Shown here piece by piece: positions 11,918 to 25,229 of a stretch of 64,000 nt of DNA. Origin of the DNA: Hysterangium stoloniferum (taxonomy: Eukaryota > Basidiomycota > Agaricomycetes > Hysterangiales > Hysterangiaceae). Both the position numbers and the translations under genes were made by a program. A model generated the notes under the pieces. It did not search any database, was not told where the DNA came from, and was given only the letters and a program-made list of their open reading frames with translations. Positions within the stretch are counted from its first letter, which is position 1. Each line of letters starts with the position of its first letter. The stretch spans positions 124,001 through 188,000 of the forward strand of contig WHVD01000085.1 in NCBI GenBank assembly GCA_015178975.1, written 5' to 3'.

Positions 11918-13118
11918 TGTTGAAACAGTTGGATAACTCTTGACAAACACCCTGTGAGTGTGAGGAAAGTAAACACTAAGGAGACTTTCCCACAACCATA
12001 GCAGAGTATGCTACAGGGTGCTTACCTAAGCACCTACACATCAGTTACCTTACTAGGTAACTCACTCAATACTGCACCTTCAGTGCTGGGAAAAATACTA
12101 CAAATATCAGAAAAATATAGGGAACATCATAGACTATGTAAGAGGTGTAATATCATACTCTAACACTCCCACCTGATGAGACAGCTCTATGCTAGTCCCA
12201 GTAGTTTTTGTAAATATTCTACCTTTGGCTTAGCCAATGGTTTTGTCAATAAATCAGCAGGCATCTCTGAAGTAGGGAGATGAACAACTTTGATCTTCTG
12301 TTAAGAACTGAAAACTGACTAATGTTGATGGACTGACGGGGACCGATTGGAAGGACTTGGCTTCAGCTTATGTGCTGCGCCCCCGCAAATATCCATTGAG
12401 TGTCCTTAAATTTTGGACGGGCAAAGACTTATCCTAATGAGTTCCTTTCGGTGTAATACCGATCAGGACCGAAGGTTAAGTCACATGTCAGGCCAAGGGG
12501 TCAGGGATCGAGAGTGAGCAAGCGCATGCAAAGGTGGAAGACAGAATTCTTACTACGAGACTTCTGGAGGTGTAAGAGGGTATTCTGAGTCGATATTCTG
12601 ATTGCCTAGTAACTACAACTACAGCGGGTTCATATACAAGTAACAGGCATCTAGAAAATACTAACTGGGAGAAGAGCAGAACATGGTATTGACAAATAAA
12701 CTTGACTAGGAATGGGAGGTTACTATTAATTCAGAGGCTGTGAAATAACTGAGAGCAGAATTACGAAAAAAGGAAATGGTTTGAGGGTTACAAGTATATA
12801 TAGACATATGTGAAACATAGGATAGAGCGGATCATCATAATAAAAAGGGACATATCAGAGTTTAACCAGATAGTTCGAGTATATCTTGATGTGGGTGTAA
12901 ACAGAGTTTGATCACCACGAAAGTGTATGTCAGCATCGGGGGCCGATGGTTACCGATGTGATGACTTGAACAGTAACATGAATCATCGATAAGTGGTGAT
13001 AACCTCGGGGACTGATAGGGCTGCGACACAGTCATAACACCTTCCCACTATCAACTTCCTTAACAAATATGTTCTCAAGACCAGATGCTTCATATGGCTA
13101 TGATGTTCAGGATCTCCT
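11918..13118 (-). mobile_element. 3' fragment of copia-2 family element, split by solo LTR
   Basis: An LTR at 11918-12165 (TGTTGAAACAG...CTCTAACA) is followed by the polypurine tract and the terminal RNase H part of pol in minus orientation, closely matching 20696-21170. It is broken off at about 13118 and interrupted at 12299 by a solo LTR. A truncated fossil copy. Confidence 0.8.
12299..13039 (+). repeat. Solo LTR (L1-related) inside copia-2 fragment
   Basis: Starts TGTTAAGAACTG and ends CAGTCATAACA. The flanks are TCTTC and CCTTC, four of five identical. The uninterrupted site is seen at about 21058-21070. It carries the GACTTGGCTTCAGCTTATG motif of family L1 at about 12354. Confidence 0.8.
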
Positions 13119-15178
13119 ACAGCTTTGAAGTGTCTGTTCTATGGACAATGTTGGGTTCCTTGACTTGTCACACTATGTGGACTTCCTTTTATTGTTTTTG
13201 AGGAAGGTGGTGAGTCCTTTTGAGTGCTGTCCTAATAATAGGTTCAGGTGTCAACAAGGAACCATGGGTAGAACTGCATGCTGGACAATTACTGTCAGGT
13301 GGGAAGCCAGAATGGTTGCTATGATGTGATGGTGGAAAATCATATCAGAGCTACAGTATGCTGAGAACTCAGAGGTCTGTGTGGCAGACCAATGTAACTG
13401 TGATGGGAATTGGGGGGCCAACTACTATGTGAGCTGGGCATTTGTGTTGCCAATCTACCACCACTGGTCATTCAAGTTTGAGTTTGAGTCTGAGTTTGGT
13501 CACTCTTGGTGACTTCTGTGTTATTCTACATATAATCTATTATAACAGCTTATGAGCCTTGGCTTCCACCAAATATCCCCCAATTTCACATATTTCCCTA
13601 CTCAGTATTCCTATTCTGACACTTCCTGAACCCTTCCATCCAACATCATGTCCTCTAGTCTTACCTCCATCTTCTCTAGTGCTCCTTTCCTTGTTTAGGA
13701 CAACTACTATGGATAGAAGAGTGCGATGAAGACATGTTTCCTATGTGTTGTCTTCACCTAGATCACTGATGATGCTGCTGCTGTTGTCCCTGCAGATAAG
13801 GTCACAGGATGGACAGGCAGCCTTCTTCTTCTATTCTTCTCTCTCCTCAACCCTATTCAAAGGTGTCCAATATCAGCTCTGGATTGGCATCCTGGAAGGC
13901 TGGTCATGGCTATTTTTAGACATCTACCATGGGCTGTGGGGTCAAAGCTGTAGAAGCTTCATGGTGACTAAGCAGAATCCTTCCACAGCTATTGAGGTAT
14001 ACATCCAATCAATTTAGAAGTCTTGTCAAGTGCTGAAAGATCTTGGAGTTCCTCAGTGATGTTTTTATTGGTAACACTATTCTTGTTGGTTGTCATCCTT
14101 TCTACCACACCACCCCCACTAGCATTCTTACTGCCAAGAAAACCTTCATTTTCTGATATCATTGATGCTCTGATGCTCTGATTGCTTCCTCCACTTTAGT
14201 TATCAATATCAAAATTGACCCTATTGAGACTTTATTTGTAGCCTAGACTGGGGAACTACCAGAGGAGGATAGTCACAATTCATTGAATATACAAAACTTT
14301 ATGGAAAAATCCTCATATTTTCAAATGAGACTATTTCCTCTGGCTATGACTATATGTTTTAGGGGTTTATATTTCATTACCCCAAAATTTCATCTTTAAG
14401 GCTTGTATGTTCTTTTAAAATATGCACAAATGTCATGGTCAAACCAGATTATCTGGGTTGTTACCTAATATTAGGGATAAAATGCATTTTCTAGTATCTG
14501 TGACTTTAAAATATCCACAAACACTCATAACATCTCTTTCAAATATTTTTCTCTCACTACTCTCACTACTTCAGTTTCTCTAGCTGTGTTTATAATATTG
14601 ATAATAAATATTCATTTAGAAAAATAAATTTAAAAAATTCAGATACAATTGTGATCTTTCTTAACCTCTTGCAAGTATGGTACCTTGCTGGGCAATGGTT
14701 AAGCATCACTTGTTTGATCTATCAGTCAATCCCTGGGTTATGTTTTATCAACCAGGTGTATCCCAAACTCAGCTGTGGCAACCCAGGCAATCACTGAAAA
14801 TGGGGTACGTTTGCTATGATCCTTGTATCACAGAATTAGGTCCACCATGGAGAAGGGCATGAGGGTGCAGAGGGATGTGCTACAGGCATCTGGGAACCCT
14901 GCAGTGAATTCCAGGAGTTCCTAGATAGCTATGCATGGGCTACACAAGATGTGCATAGGGACTATAAGGAGGAATTAGGAAGCAAAGAGTCCAAAGGATC
15001 TGGGGGATTCAAGGAGACTGTGGGGGCCAATAAGGTTCATAACTTGGTAAAGGAAAGGAGAGAAGAAGATGCTATATATGATGTAGTGTAATAATGAAAA
15101 CCATAATTATTATCTTCTTTTGAAAAAAAAAACTGAATTGGGAAGACTGTGGGTAATCCATCTAAAAAAAGACATAAG
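13119..15178. other. Old AT-rich DNA without an intact gene
   Basis: No frame longer than about 90 codons and no recognised family. Possible retroelement-gag-like residues occur on the plus strand near 13650-13760, too weak to call. A stretch of about 110 bp at 14556-14665 recurs in inverted orientation at 32620-32735. Confidence 0.4.
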
Positions 15179-16264
15179 TCAAGAAATATGCAAGCAAGAG
15201 AGACATCGGGTGAATGAGAAAAATGAAATGAGTCCAAATGGGTTCAGGGTCTGTGGACATTCCAGTGAAATGAAGGATAATGGTCCATATTTCTCATAGT
15301 AAGCTTTGTGAAAGTCAAGTACAATTTCCATGGCATTCCCAAGTTCCATGGCCAAAATCCAAGAGGTTTCTTCATTAGTGCCCTCATAACCCACCCACCT
15401 AACCAAGTAGAGCAGTTTGAAATATTGTTAGCTGTATAAAGGTCTAACATTGAAACATGAAATACTGGGTGTACTGCATGTATATGTACTATCCAGAAGC
15501 TGAAGAGTCCAATATACTGAGCCAGTTTCTGCTATAATCTCAAAAGGTGTCAGAAATTGTCAGCAAGTTGTCTAGAGGGCCATATTGTCTGGAAGAATTG
15601 GGCTTTAACAAAAACATGGTCACCAATCTTGAAATCAGGTGATAGGATCCAGTTTCTGTCTGTGGAACATTGATATTGTTCCTGAGCAGATATTATACTT
15701 TCCAGAGTTCTTGGTGAGGTTCATCAAGCCATGACAGATACTTGAGCAGAGCTCAGGCAAGGTTCTGTTCTGGGTGTACTATGATGTTGGGATTATAACC
15801 TTTCTCAGCAAAAAAGGCTGGTATGACAGTAGTGGTAGATGGTGTGTTATTGTATACAAATTCTGCTAGGGGAAGAAGGGATTTTTAAATGTCCTGTTGA
15901 TATTTGCAATATTCATGGAGGCATTGTTCTGAAGTTAGGTTGATGCATTTAGTTTGTCCATTGCCTTCCAGATGGTATCTGGACATATAGTATAACTTCA
16001 TGTCAAAGGCTTTTCTGAAAGATCTAAAGAAATGAGATACAAACTTGGAACCCAATCAGAGGTTACATGGGACGGGACACCATGTTACAAAAATGCATGA
16101 ATAATTCAAAAGTTCTGCTAGTTACAAAGACACAATGGTGTCATATGTAGGAATAAAAACACCTTGCTTGGAGAAATACATAATGGGGCAAGGCTGTGGT
16201 TGAATACATAAATGCCTCACAGAGTACTTTGAGTGAAGATCATAGAGCTGGCATTCATCCCTTG
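15179..16264 (-). mobile_element. Ty3/gypsy chromovirus relic (integrase end and chromodomain)
   Basis: The minus strand near 15250-15410 encodes a chromodomain-like segment: residues VRWVGYEGTNEETSW, then DFHKAYYEKYGPL. This is the typical chromodomain that ends the integrase of fungal chromoviruses. Degenerate integrase-like coding lies upstream (higher coordinates) to about 16250. It is broken in many places and has no recognisable LTR pair. A solo LTR is inserted next to it at 16265. Confidence 0.7.
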
Positions 16265-17097
16265 TGTTAAGGGCATGTACATGGCAGGTTTCTCGAGAAA
16301 CCCGCAGGAAAGCTAGTAGGACTTGGCTTCAGCTTATAGGCTGTGCCCTCACAAGATCATGTTGTCCAATTTCAAACAGGCAGATATGAAACCTGGGGAG
16401 TCTGGGCAGAGTTTGTGGGTCGAGGGGTCATAGGTTGGAGGTCATGGGTCAAGAGGTCGGGGAGTCAAGATAAATAAGTCAGAGGTTGAGAGATAGATGT
16501 GTCAGAGCCCATGGGCTCCAACTAGTGAGAGTGGTGTAATTCAAAGAGGAGTTTAGAGCAGAAAATGTACTAGATTACTGGGGAGAATCTAAGCTGATTT
16601 TCTGACTGGATTGTATATACAGCATCTGCCAGACTATAGACTGTGGAATGAATAACATACCAAATCCAGTAATAACAAAATGAAACTAGCAAAACATAAA
16701 ATGAGATAAGTAAACACCAAATTTGGTGTTAGGAATGGGATGGAATGGAGTGGAGTCTGAATCGTGACAGGTCATAAACCATAATGGGAAATGGAGTGGG
16801 AGTGGAGTCCGAATTGTGACAGGTCATTGACTAAAATGGGAATGGGGCTCAGTTAGAGGGATGATGGGTTTTCTGAGTGGGGTCCAGTGACTGATGTGTG
16901 GGACGAGGTCAGACATAGACAGTGATGGAGTCTGGCAGGTATTCTGGTGACTGATACATGACATAACAAAGTCAAACATGGACAAGTCTGATGTACAGAG
17001 TCCGGCAGGAATTCCGGTAAACTGACAATTGGTGCATATAGGGCATGGGTGCATATGAGTTAGTGCCCAGAGTCTGGCAGGAATTCCAGTTGTAACA
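16265..17097 (+). repeat. Solo LTR (family L1), diverged copy
   Basis: Starts TGTTAAGGGCATG and ends CCAGTTGTAACA, flanked by CCTTG and CCTTA. Compared with the copy at 51123 it has lost many CpG sites to TpG or CpA, so it is an older member. Confidence 0.85.
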
Positions 17098-18640
17098 CCT
17101 TATGACACAAATTGAATTTTATTGACATTTGTCAAAGAGCAATCAAAGTTCTTCTACAATGTTGAGTACAGGATGCCTCATTCAATGAAGTATTGTTTCA
17201 TCCTGATGGTGAAATGTGAGGCTAAAATAGGACACAAAGCTCACACCTAGATATATTGAAGAGATCATGAATAAAACTTGAATTGGTAATACAATATATC
17301 ATGGACTTTCTGACTGATTACCCTCTGTGAGGAGTATGCTTTTACCACAGTTTCATTGTGGTAAAACACTCCTTTTATTTTATTTATATTTTACACATTT
17401 TATTCATATTTTTCTATCCTTTATATTCTTCGAATATTGCACCATTTCATTAGTTCAAAGCTTTGTGTATACTTGCAGGTGCACTCGGCACCAAATGAAA
17501 CTCAGACACACTTTTACCCAAGCACCACCACTCGTAAGACACAAACTAGGTCTACAGTGAGTGGTGATCAGGGTAACATGTCAGCTACCACATAGGTAGC
17601 ATTATCTGAGCTAGCGAACACTTCTGGCCTCGAACTATAACAGTTGAGGCCTCCACTCGAGTCATCCTTCTTCCCATTCTCCTCATTTCTTCATATATAG
17701 AACAGTCAGAACTTCCACCACTCTTCACACCCTCACTCCTTTCATTGTCCTTTTATGCCTTTTAATGTGAATCAATGACTATGGTATGATATAAAAATGT
17801 AATCATGAATGATGTCAAACTGAGACAAGTTGGAAGTTGAGTCAGAAATCAAGTTGAAGACAAGACAAAGGAAAGTTGAAAGAAAGTTGGGTCTAAGTAT
17901 TGTCATAATTGATCTTGTATATTTATAATGCCTTGAATAACAACTATCCCAACTCTAAAATGTTGGATTTCGAGCATCATCCAAGCTCATGTTCCTTTGT
18001 TCCCTTCCCCTATTGATCCATTATTTCCCTTTTTACATTCCCATTGTCTTCCCCATACAGCATTCTATTGTTCTTAGGGTTTATATATATAGCTACATGT
18101 GAATATAGCTCCCTGCGTGATTGTGAGGGTCTTCTGCTACCCGAGTACGTAATAGAGACATGCATATTTAAACATAAAATGTTCATGATTTGAATTGTAC
18201 TGTCAGCAGTGTCTGAGGTAGTATAACTACCAATAAGTCAGAGATCAATCACTTAAATAGTGGGATTGGCATCTGGACACTCCTGTCTTCTCACATGTAC
18301 AGTTTTATGTTGATGCTTCAAGAGGAACAAATTGGGGATTATTCCAAGCCAAATATAATAGTGTTTAAGGACATTATTATAAGTATTCTGGCCCAAAAGA
18401 GAGACTGACTCATGTACATGTCTTTTAGGTTCAATTTCAAAAAGTATCTAAAGTATAGAATTATAAATAATTAATAAAATTTAAATAAGTTTCTCAATTA
18501 GATCACATGCTCTGATAAATATTTAGACTTGTTGATACAGGAGAGAGTGGTGGGGTATATAGAGGGCTTGCTCACACAGGTTCACCCCTTGTTCCCTGTC
18601 AATAACTAGTAGTGTTATTATATAACACGAATCCTTTAAA
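17098..18640. other. Intergenic, no gene seen
   Basis: AT-rich sequence without convincing frames. A short stem (CCACAGTTTCATTGTGG) lies near 17345-17361. Part of this stretch is the 3' flank of the kinase-fold gene at 18646. Confidence 0.4.
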
Positions 18641-18645
18641 AGGTA

Positions 18646-20484
18646 TCAAGATAGAAAGAAGGAGAACGATCCATCTTTGTAAGGAAATGAGCCGCCATTT
18701 GCCTTATCGTCCCAATTCCCCTCTCGCTCCTTCAACGCAGTCAGTGCCCTGGAGAACTCACTTTCTGGCACCCACCCATCACCACCACAACCGAGTTTGT
18801 CATCCAAAGAAGTAATGGATGTTTGGTATTTGTTATACTGCTGGAATTCTTGGTCGTGATTTCGAACCTCATTATCTGTAAAATGTATCGGACACTGGGT
18901 ATCTTCATGCGCAAATTTGTCCCAAACGTTTCGGAGGTCCAGAAGCGCTTGTCGTAGTAGTACGGGACTGTCGCTCCAGGATCTGAGCACACGGTACGGC
19001 AAAAGCGCTAGCTCCGCGCCAAAAGGCATCGCACATGCAATATTCCTCCTCTCGTTCTCCTCCACAATCTTCTGTTCATATACTTTATGCCTCATTGCGA
19101 GCTTCAAATGTATGCGATAAAGTTCTTGCTGCTCTGAGCTCAACATGGATACATGGCTGGGTAGCTTTGGCGGGACACGACCGGTCGGGATGTCTATCAA
19201 GCCACCGTCATAAGTGAAAAGAGAAGGAAATGTGGCTTGCATGCAGTAAGGAGCTATCGTGCTATGCTGCCAGTCAATTAGGCCTCGGACCTCTGCCGGA
19301 CCCTCCTCCGCAACCAACAAATTTGAATGGCTGAGGTCGGCATGCCAGAGAGTAGGGGTAGTCAGTATATGCGGCGGTATGATGTGCGGAATCGCGAGGG
19401 CAAGCATATCCAAAAGTTTGATGTGAGTAGTCGGGGTTGTCAAATGGGAAACGGCGACATCGGGAGGATGAGTGGTGAGAAGCATGGAGAGTAATCCAAG
19501 TATGCTCTGAATCTACAGCAGCAAGAACAAAGGAGCCCATATCAGGCCCTGCCAATCAGTGGAACAGTCAGCCAATCCCTGTATCAGATGAAATAGAAGA
19601 GGAATTCACATGGACCATGATCATAAATCATTTCTGCTCGTTCTGACCGCCACCATTGACGATCCGCTATTGGACCAATACGATACTTCTCCTTCGCTGC
19701 ATCGAGCTTTCTAAGTAGCTCCGGATTGTGGCTTGGAAGAGAATCCGGGCGAAACAGTGGGCGATCGCGTAAATCGGCTGGTACATCATCCCTAAAATAG
19801 AGGCTGCCTATCTGCGAAAAGGGTGCACACTCAAACTTACATTCTATATCAAAGACACCGTTGAGAAGTGGAGAGACTTGGGGTGCTTTCGCAATATGCA
19901 ACCAGCGGTTATGGGACTCTACCCCAGACAACTTCTCCATGATAATATACTCGGCACCGACAGAACCTGCAGTAGCATCTGCGTTCCATGCGAATACACG
20001 TGGTGCATGTATACCAAGAACTTCACGCACGAACTCCAACGTGGCTACCTCACTGGCGGTAGTGAAGAACGGAGCTCCTGCAAGGGCGGTCGGGAAGCGT
20101 ACAATTGCTTCCATCCCATTATCAAAGTTAAGAGCAAAAACCTTATTATATGATCCTATGGAGTAGGTCAACTTAGATTATACATAGAACGCTAAGGACA
20201 TACCTTCCCCTAGTTTCTTGAGCGATACGCAGCGTTTGGCTCCAACTGCAGCACATGCTACGTGTTGTATCTCATCAACGTCAAATTCGACATATCGTAA
20301 TGCGGTCTCTAACATCTCATCGTATTGAGAACCCATGAGGCTGGCAGAATCACTCACGCTCTTCCTCGTTGTATAACCACCGCCCACTAGTGTATTTGAA
20401 GAGGTCCACTTGCTGAGACCTTGTGAATGGAACAGTCCGCGAGAGACCTGATAGTTTCTGAGCGGCCTTAAAAATTTGTTGCAT
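18646..20484 (-). CDS. Aim9-like APH kinase-fold protein
   Basis: Four exons on the minus strand: 20484-20358, 20308-20204, 20155-19610 and 19548-18646. Introns of 49, 48 and 61 nt have GT...AG borders and phases that keep the frame. The protein (about 560 aa) has the family hallmarks FKYTSGRWLYNEEE near the start, LGEGSYNKVFALNFDNG (nucleotide-binding loop), VGAEYIIMEKLSG (hinge), HADLSHSNLL (catalytic loop, HxDxxxxN) and LIDWQ (metal-binding Asp). Aim9/Fmp29 relatives in yeast are mitochondrial with unknown substrate. MQQIFKAAQKLSGLSR would suit a targeting presequence, which is why I chose that start over an in-frame Met at 20583. The summed exon length is one base out of frame; the shift lies near 19490, where the coding passes from an EHTWITLHA frame to an LLTTHPPDVAV frame. 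This is either a mutation, a sequence error or a splice I missed. Confidence 0.82.
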
Positions 20485-20695
20485 TGCGAGAAGGTTAAGA
20501 TGAGCACTAGCTAGAAAGCTCATTTGAACTCCGACGCAAAAGATCTGCTTACTAACATGACCATGACAGAAACTAAATGCCATTTTTACTCATCAAACCA
20601 GAAATGTCATCCACACTTTTTTGTTGGAATATGAGGAATCATCGATTAGTATGACCTCATACCTTATCTTGTAACTGCTTAGGTTATCACCAGTT

Positions 20696-20933
20696 TGTTG
20701 AAACAGTTGAATAACTCTTGACAAACACCCTGTGAGTGTGAGGAAAGTAAATACTAAGGAGACTTTCCCACACCCACAGCAGAGTATGCTACAGGGTGCT
20801 TACCTAAGCACCTACACATCAGTTACCTTACTAGGTAACTCACACAATACTGCACCTACAGTACTGGGATAAATACTACAAATATCAGAAGAATATAGGG
20901 AACATGTAAGAGCTGTAATATTATACTCTAACA
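20696..20933 (-). repeat. 3' LTR of copia-2
   Basis: Starts TGTTGAAACAGTTG and ends ATACTCTAACA. Copies of the same LTR lie at 11918-12165 and 27238-27475. The adjacent minus-strand CATCAGGTGGGAG is the polypurine tract. Confidence 0.88.
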
Positions 20934-20954
20934 CTCCCACCTGATGAGACAGCT

Positions 20955-23900
20955 CTATGCTAGTCCCAGTAGTTTTCGTAAGTACTCTACCTTTGGCTTA
21001 GCCAATGGTTTTGTCAAGAAATCAGCAGGCATCTCTGAAGTAGGGAGATGAACAACTTTGATCTTCCCACTATCCACTTCCTGCCTTAACCAATATGTTC
21101 TCAAGTCCAGATGCTTCATACGGCCATGATGTTCAGGATCTCTGGCAACTGCAATAGAAGATTGGTTGTCAAGATATAAAGTGGATGCAGTCTTTTGAGG
21201 ATATCCCAATTCCTCAAATAAGTTTTGCAACTATAGCACTTCCTGACCAGCTGACACTGCCGCAATATACTCTGCTTCAGTAGTAGAGAGAGTTACAATA
21301 GTCTGGAGTTTGCTCTGCCAGCTAATGGCTCCAGTACCCATCTTAACCACATATGCACTAGTAGATTTTCCAGTCAACTTATTACCTCCATGGTCAGCAT
21401 CTGAATAAGACACAAACAATTCCCTGTCATTACTAGGGCCAAAGATCAAGCCCAAGTCAAGGGTACCTTTGAGATATCGAAAGAGATGTTGTACTGCTAG
21501 CCAATGAGCCTTTCCTGGATTGTGATTGAATCTGGCTAATACTCCAACAGTATAGGCAATGTCTGGATGAGTGGCAACAGCCAAATACATAAGAGAACCA
21601 ACAGCATGGATGTATAGAATGTCCTTCATGTATGCAATCTCTTCAGGAGACACCGGAGCCTGGTCTTTACTCAATTTTGAGTTAGGTATCATAGGTGTAC
21701 CAATGGGATTGCAGTCAGCAAGACCACAATGCTGTAACATGTCCAAGATATATTGACACTGTGATAGAGTAATAGTACACTTTGTCCTGTCTCTTTCAAT
21801 GCCAACACCTAACAAGTAAGAAGTAGGACCAAGATCATGCAATTTGAAGTGGCTCTTTAGATCATCTTTGAGCTTCTTGATAGCCTCCTTGGATTTAGAT
21901 GCAATAGTCATGTCATCTACAAATACTGGTATAATGACTTTGACATCACCCTTTTGGAAGACCCAAATGCTATGATCACATAGCACTTGTTTGAAACCCA
22001 AACTGAGCAGGGCAGCATTCAACTTCTTATGCCAGATACGAGGTGACTGGTGTAAACCATATAGTCCTTTCAGAAGAAGTAAGAACTCATCACGAGCACC
22101 TTGGTGAAAACCTTCAGGCTGCTGCAAGTATACTTCCTCTTCAAGTTCACCATTCAAGAATGCAGAGGAGATATCTACACTCTCAAGTTCCATGTCCTCC
22201 AGTGCAGCCAATGCTAGGACAGCATGCAAAGTGGCCCATTTGGCAGTAGGAGCAAAGGTATCAGTGAAGTCAAACCCTGGTTGCTGTGCATAGCCTTTTG
22301 CAACAAGATGAGCTTTGAACTTGTCAATTGACCCATCCTTCTTACGCTTGATCACAAACACCCAACGAGAGCCAATAGCTTTATGACCCTCAGGTAGTTT
22401 AGCAAGGCAAAAAGTGCCATTTTCAAGCAGGGATTGCATTTTTGCATATGCCGTGTCATACCACTTATCAGCATCAGGACTTTGTAAGGCCTCTTTGAGA
22501 GTTCTCGGTGCATCATCATGAGCACTGGCCTTGTAGGCAAACTCAAAGGCTTCATCCACATGAATGTAAAGATCTCCCTCACTGGCAGCTAGGGCTTCTT
22601 CCTCAGACTCAACTGAAGGAGGAGAATGTAGTGGAGAATCCTCTGCCTCATCACTGGACTCAACTACAGGAGTAGATTCTCTATAGTTGTGGATGTTAGC
22701 AGGGTCAACTTGCTGGAAATGCTTAGGAGAACTCTGTTTCTGGGTGGATTGCGATGTGGTTGAGGAGGAGGAGGACTCAGTGAATGTTCAGAATGTTCAG
22801 AGTTTGATTCAGAGTTGGAACTAGGACCAGGAGGCAAAGCATTATTCTGACCATCTCCCACCTGATTTGGTTCCTGTGGAGCTCCCACCTGAATAGACCT
22901 AGAGGGTTCAGGAATAAACAAATCAACAAATTGTGGATTATCAGGAAGAACATCAGGAGCAGTAGGTATGGCAGGTTTAGACAAGCCTGGTAAGACTCTC
23001 TCATCAAAGACAGCATTATTACTGATAATAGTCTTCTTAGTCAAGGGATTGTAAAACATCCAACCCTTATAATCTGGAGGATATCCAATAAAGACACATT
23101 TCTGTGTGTGAGGGCCAAGTTCAATATGTTGGTCCTTCTGTACATGCACATAAGCAGTACAGCCAAATACCCTAAGATGTGATACTTCTGGTTTCCTACT
23201 ATGCCAGACAGTATAAGGCACAGAATGCTTAAGAGCAGTGGCAGGCGAGCAGTTGCACACATGAGTAATGGGAATGACAGCATGTCCCCAGAATGAGGGA
23301 GGGAGGTGGGATTCAGCCATAATTGAAGTAGCCCCTTCTTCCAATGTTCTGTTGAAGGGTTCAGCAACCCCATTCTGATGTGGTTCATTCCGCACAGTAT
23401 GCTGCTGGCTGTTGCCAGCAGTGGAAAGAAAAGTATCAAACTCCTTAGACATATATTCTCCACCCTTGTTATCTCTGAATATCTTGATCGTCTGACCAAG
23501 CAAGTTCTCCACTTTAGCCTTATATTGCTTAAATGCTTGAAAGGCATCACTCTTATTTTTGAGTAATGCAATCAAAGCATAGCATGCAATCAAAGCATAG
23601 CGTGAGGCATCATCAATGAAAGTGATCCAGTAGCGAAAACCTTCCACAGTTTGTGTAGGCAAGGGACCATGAACATCACTGAATGAGTGCAAGTGGTTTA
23701 GTATAGTGTGTTGTTGCTATTTTATTAATCACTCTGTTCTGTTTTCCAGCCAAACAAGGTTCACAAATAGGATCAGGAGATGTGTGAGAGTCAATGTTTA
23801 TCCCACCAACCAAATCACCTTTGAGGAGCTTCTGGATATCAGCATGATTGAGATGATTAAAGTGACGATGCCAAAGTGTGGAGTCCAAGGGACAGGTTGT

Positions 23901-24990
23901 AACAAGACCTGCATAATCCGTCATAGGTACCGTCATTCCATCCAAATAGGCCTGGTTATGTTCATTGACTGTGGCAGTGAAATGCAAGACCTTTCTCAAA
24001 TAGAAAGACATGGTGGAATGAAAAATAGAGACACGGAAATTCTTTTTCTTTGTCAAATACAAGACGGAGAAGAGGTTACTTGTGAGATGGGGAACATGGA
24101 GAACCCTCTCAAACTCTATTATTACATTTCCATTCTCTTTAGGCTTAAACTGCACTGCTCCTATCCCTGCAGACATAACTATTTGTCCATTTGCAACTTG
24201 GATAGGTGTTTGAAATGGTGTATAACTTAAAAATCAATGACGATGGGGAGTCATGTGTGAAGAAGTACCCGTGTCAGCAGTCCAGTCAGAACTAGCATTG
24301 ACAAGGAGAGCACAAGATGGATCGGTAGAGTCAGGGATAGAAACACTTGCATTTCCAGCACTCTCTGGTTTCTTCTCCTCTGATACCTTGTCAGACACAT
24401 TGGCTTTGTCAGCCTTAGCAGCCTTTCTTTCTTTATACTCCTTTCTCTTCTGCTCAACTCTGGCCTTTGCTTGTTTCTGTGCATTTACATACTCATGACA
24501 ATTATCTTGGGTGTGGCTGGAACCATTGCAGAATGTGCAAGAAACTTTACCAGAAGTGTTGGAAGTTTTTGACACAATCTTATTCACCATCTCTAAACTC
24601 CTGGCAGACTGCAGACTCTCTTGTGATGCAAAGTGAGTTTTGACATCAGAGAATGTGATAGCAGTATTCATCATTAAAGATGAAGTCCACACAGAGTTCA
24701 GATTCAGGCAGAGAATGAAGTAAAGTGAGAGCAGCAAGCTCATCATCCAGCATGGCAAGAGTGTACTCCTTTGGACGCAAGTTCTGGACACATGCACAAA
24801 CCTTGTCAACATGACTCATTAATGAAGTCAGAGATTCATCAGGTTCCTTCCGAATATTAAAGAGGTCATTATAGGCACTAAAACAAACTGCAGGGAGTTG
24901 TTTATTATGTGCCTTTTCAATTTTAGACCACATATCATCAGGACCATCATCAATGTCAACATGGGTGCTGTAAGGCTGTCGGTATCAGCC
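20955..24990 (-). pseudogene. copia-2 gag-pol region (gag, PR, IN, RT, RNase H)
   Basis: Minus-strand order from high to low: gag helical domain (about 24640-24990, with SLTSLMSHVDKV and LLHSLPESE), zinc knuckle CTFCNGSSHTQDNCHEY near 24480-24560, protease DTGTSSHM near 24250, GAG-pre-integrase WHRHFNHLNHADI near 23870, integrase core (22664-23692) with FRDNKGGEY, reverse transcriptase (21231-22560) with AFLNGELEEEVYLQQPEGF and the catalytic FVDDM, then RNase H with YSDADHGG and the terminal LDNQSSIAVA region. The domains are all present. A few breaks and the nested insertion mean it is not functional as it stands. Confidence 0.88.
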
Positions 24991-25229
24991 TCACTCGGTC
25001 AACACAGACAGGACTAAGTTTTCTTTATTTTTACATATCAGTAGGATACAAGGTGAATGCAAGGTTCCCTAGGGAAGAGTGGGGAAAGGATTAATGGTCA
25101 AGGAGATGATATTCTATCACTATAGGATATGGGGTTTTATATAGAGTCAAGACGAATGGGGTGGAAAAACAAGTAGCAGAATCTAGTGAAGAAATGAAGG
25201 GAATCGGGCAAAAACTGAGGGAGGAAAGA

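Noticed and set aside
19861-20166. Plus-strand frames of 91-101 codons
   Set aside because: Antisense shadows of exon 3 of the Aim9-like gene.
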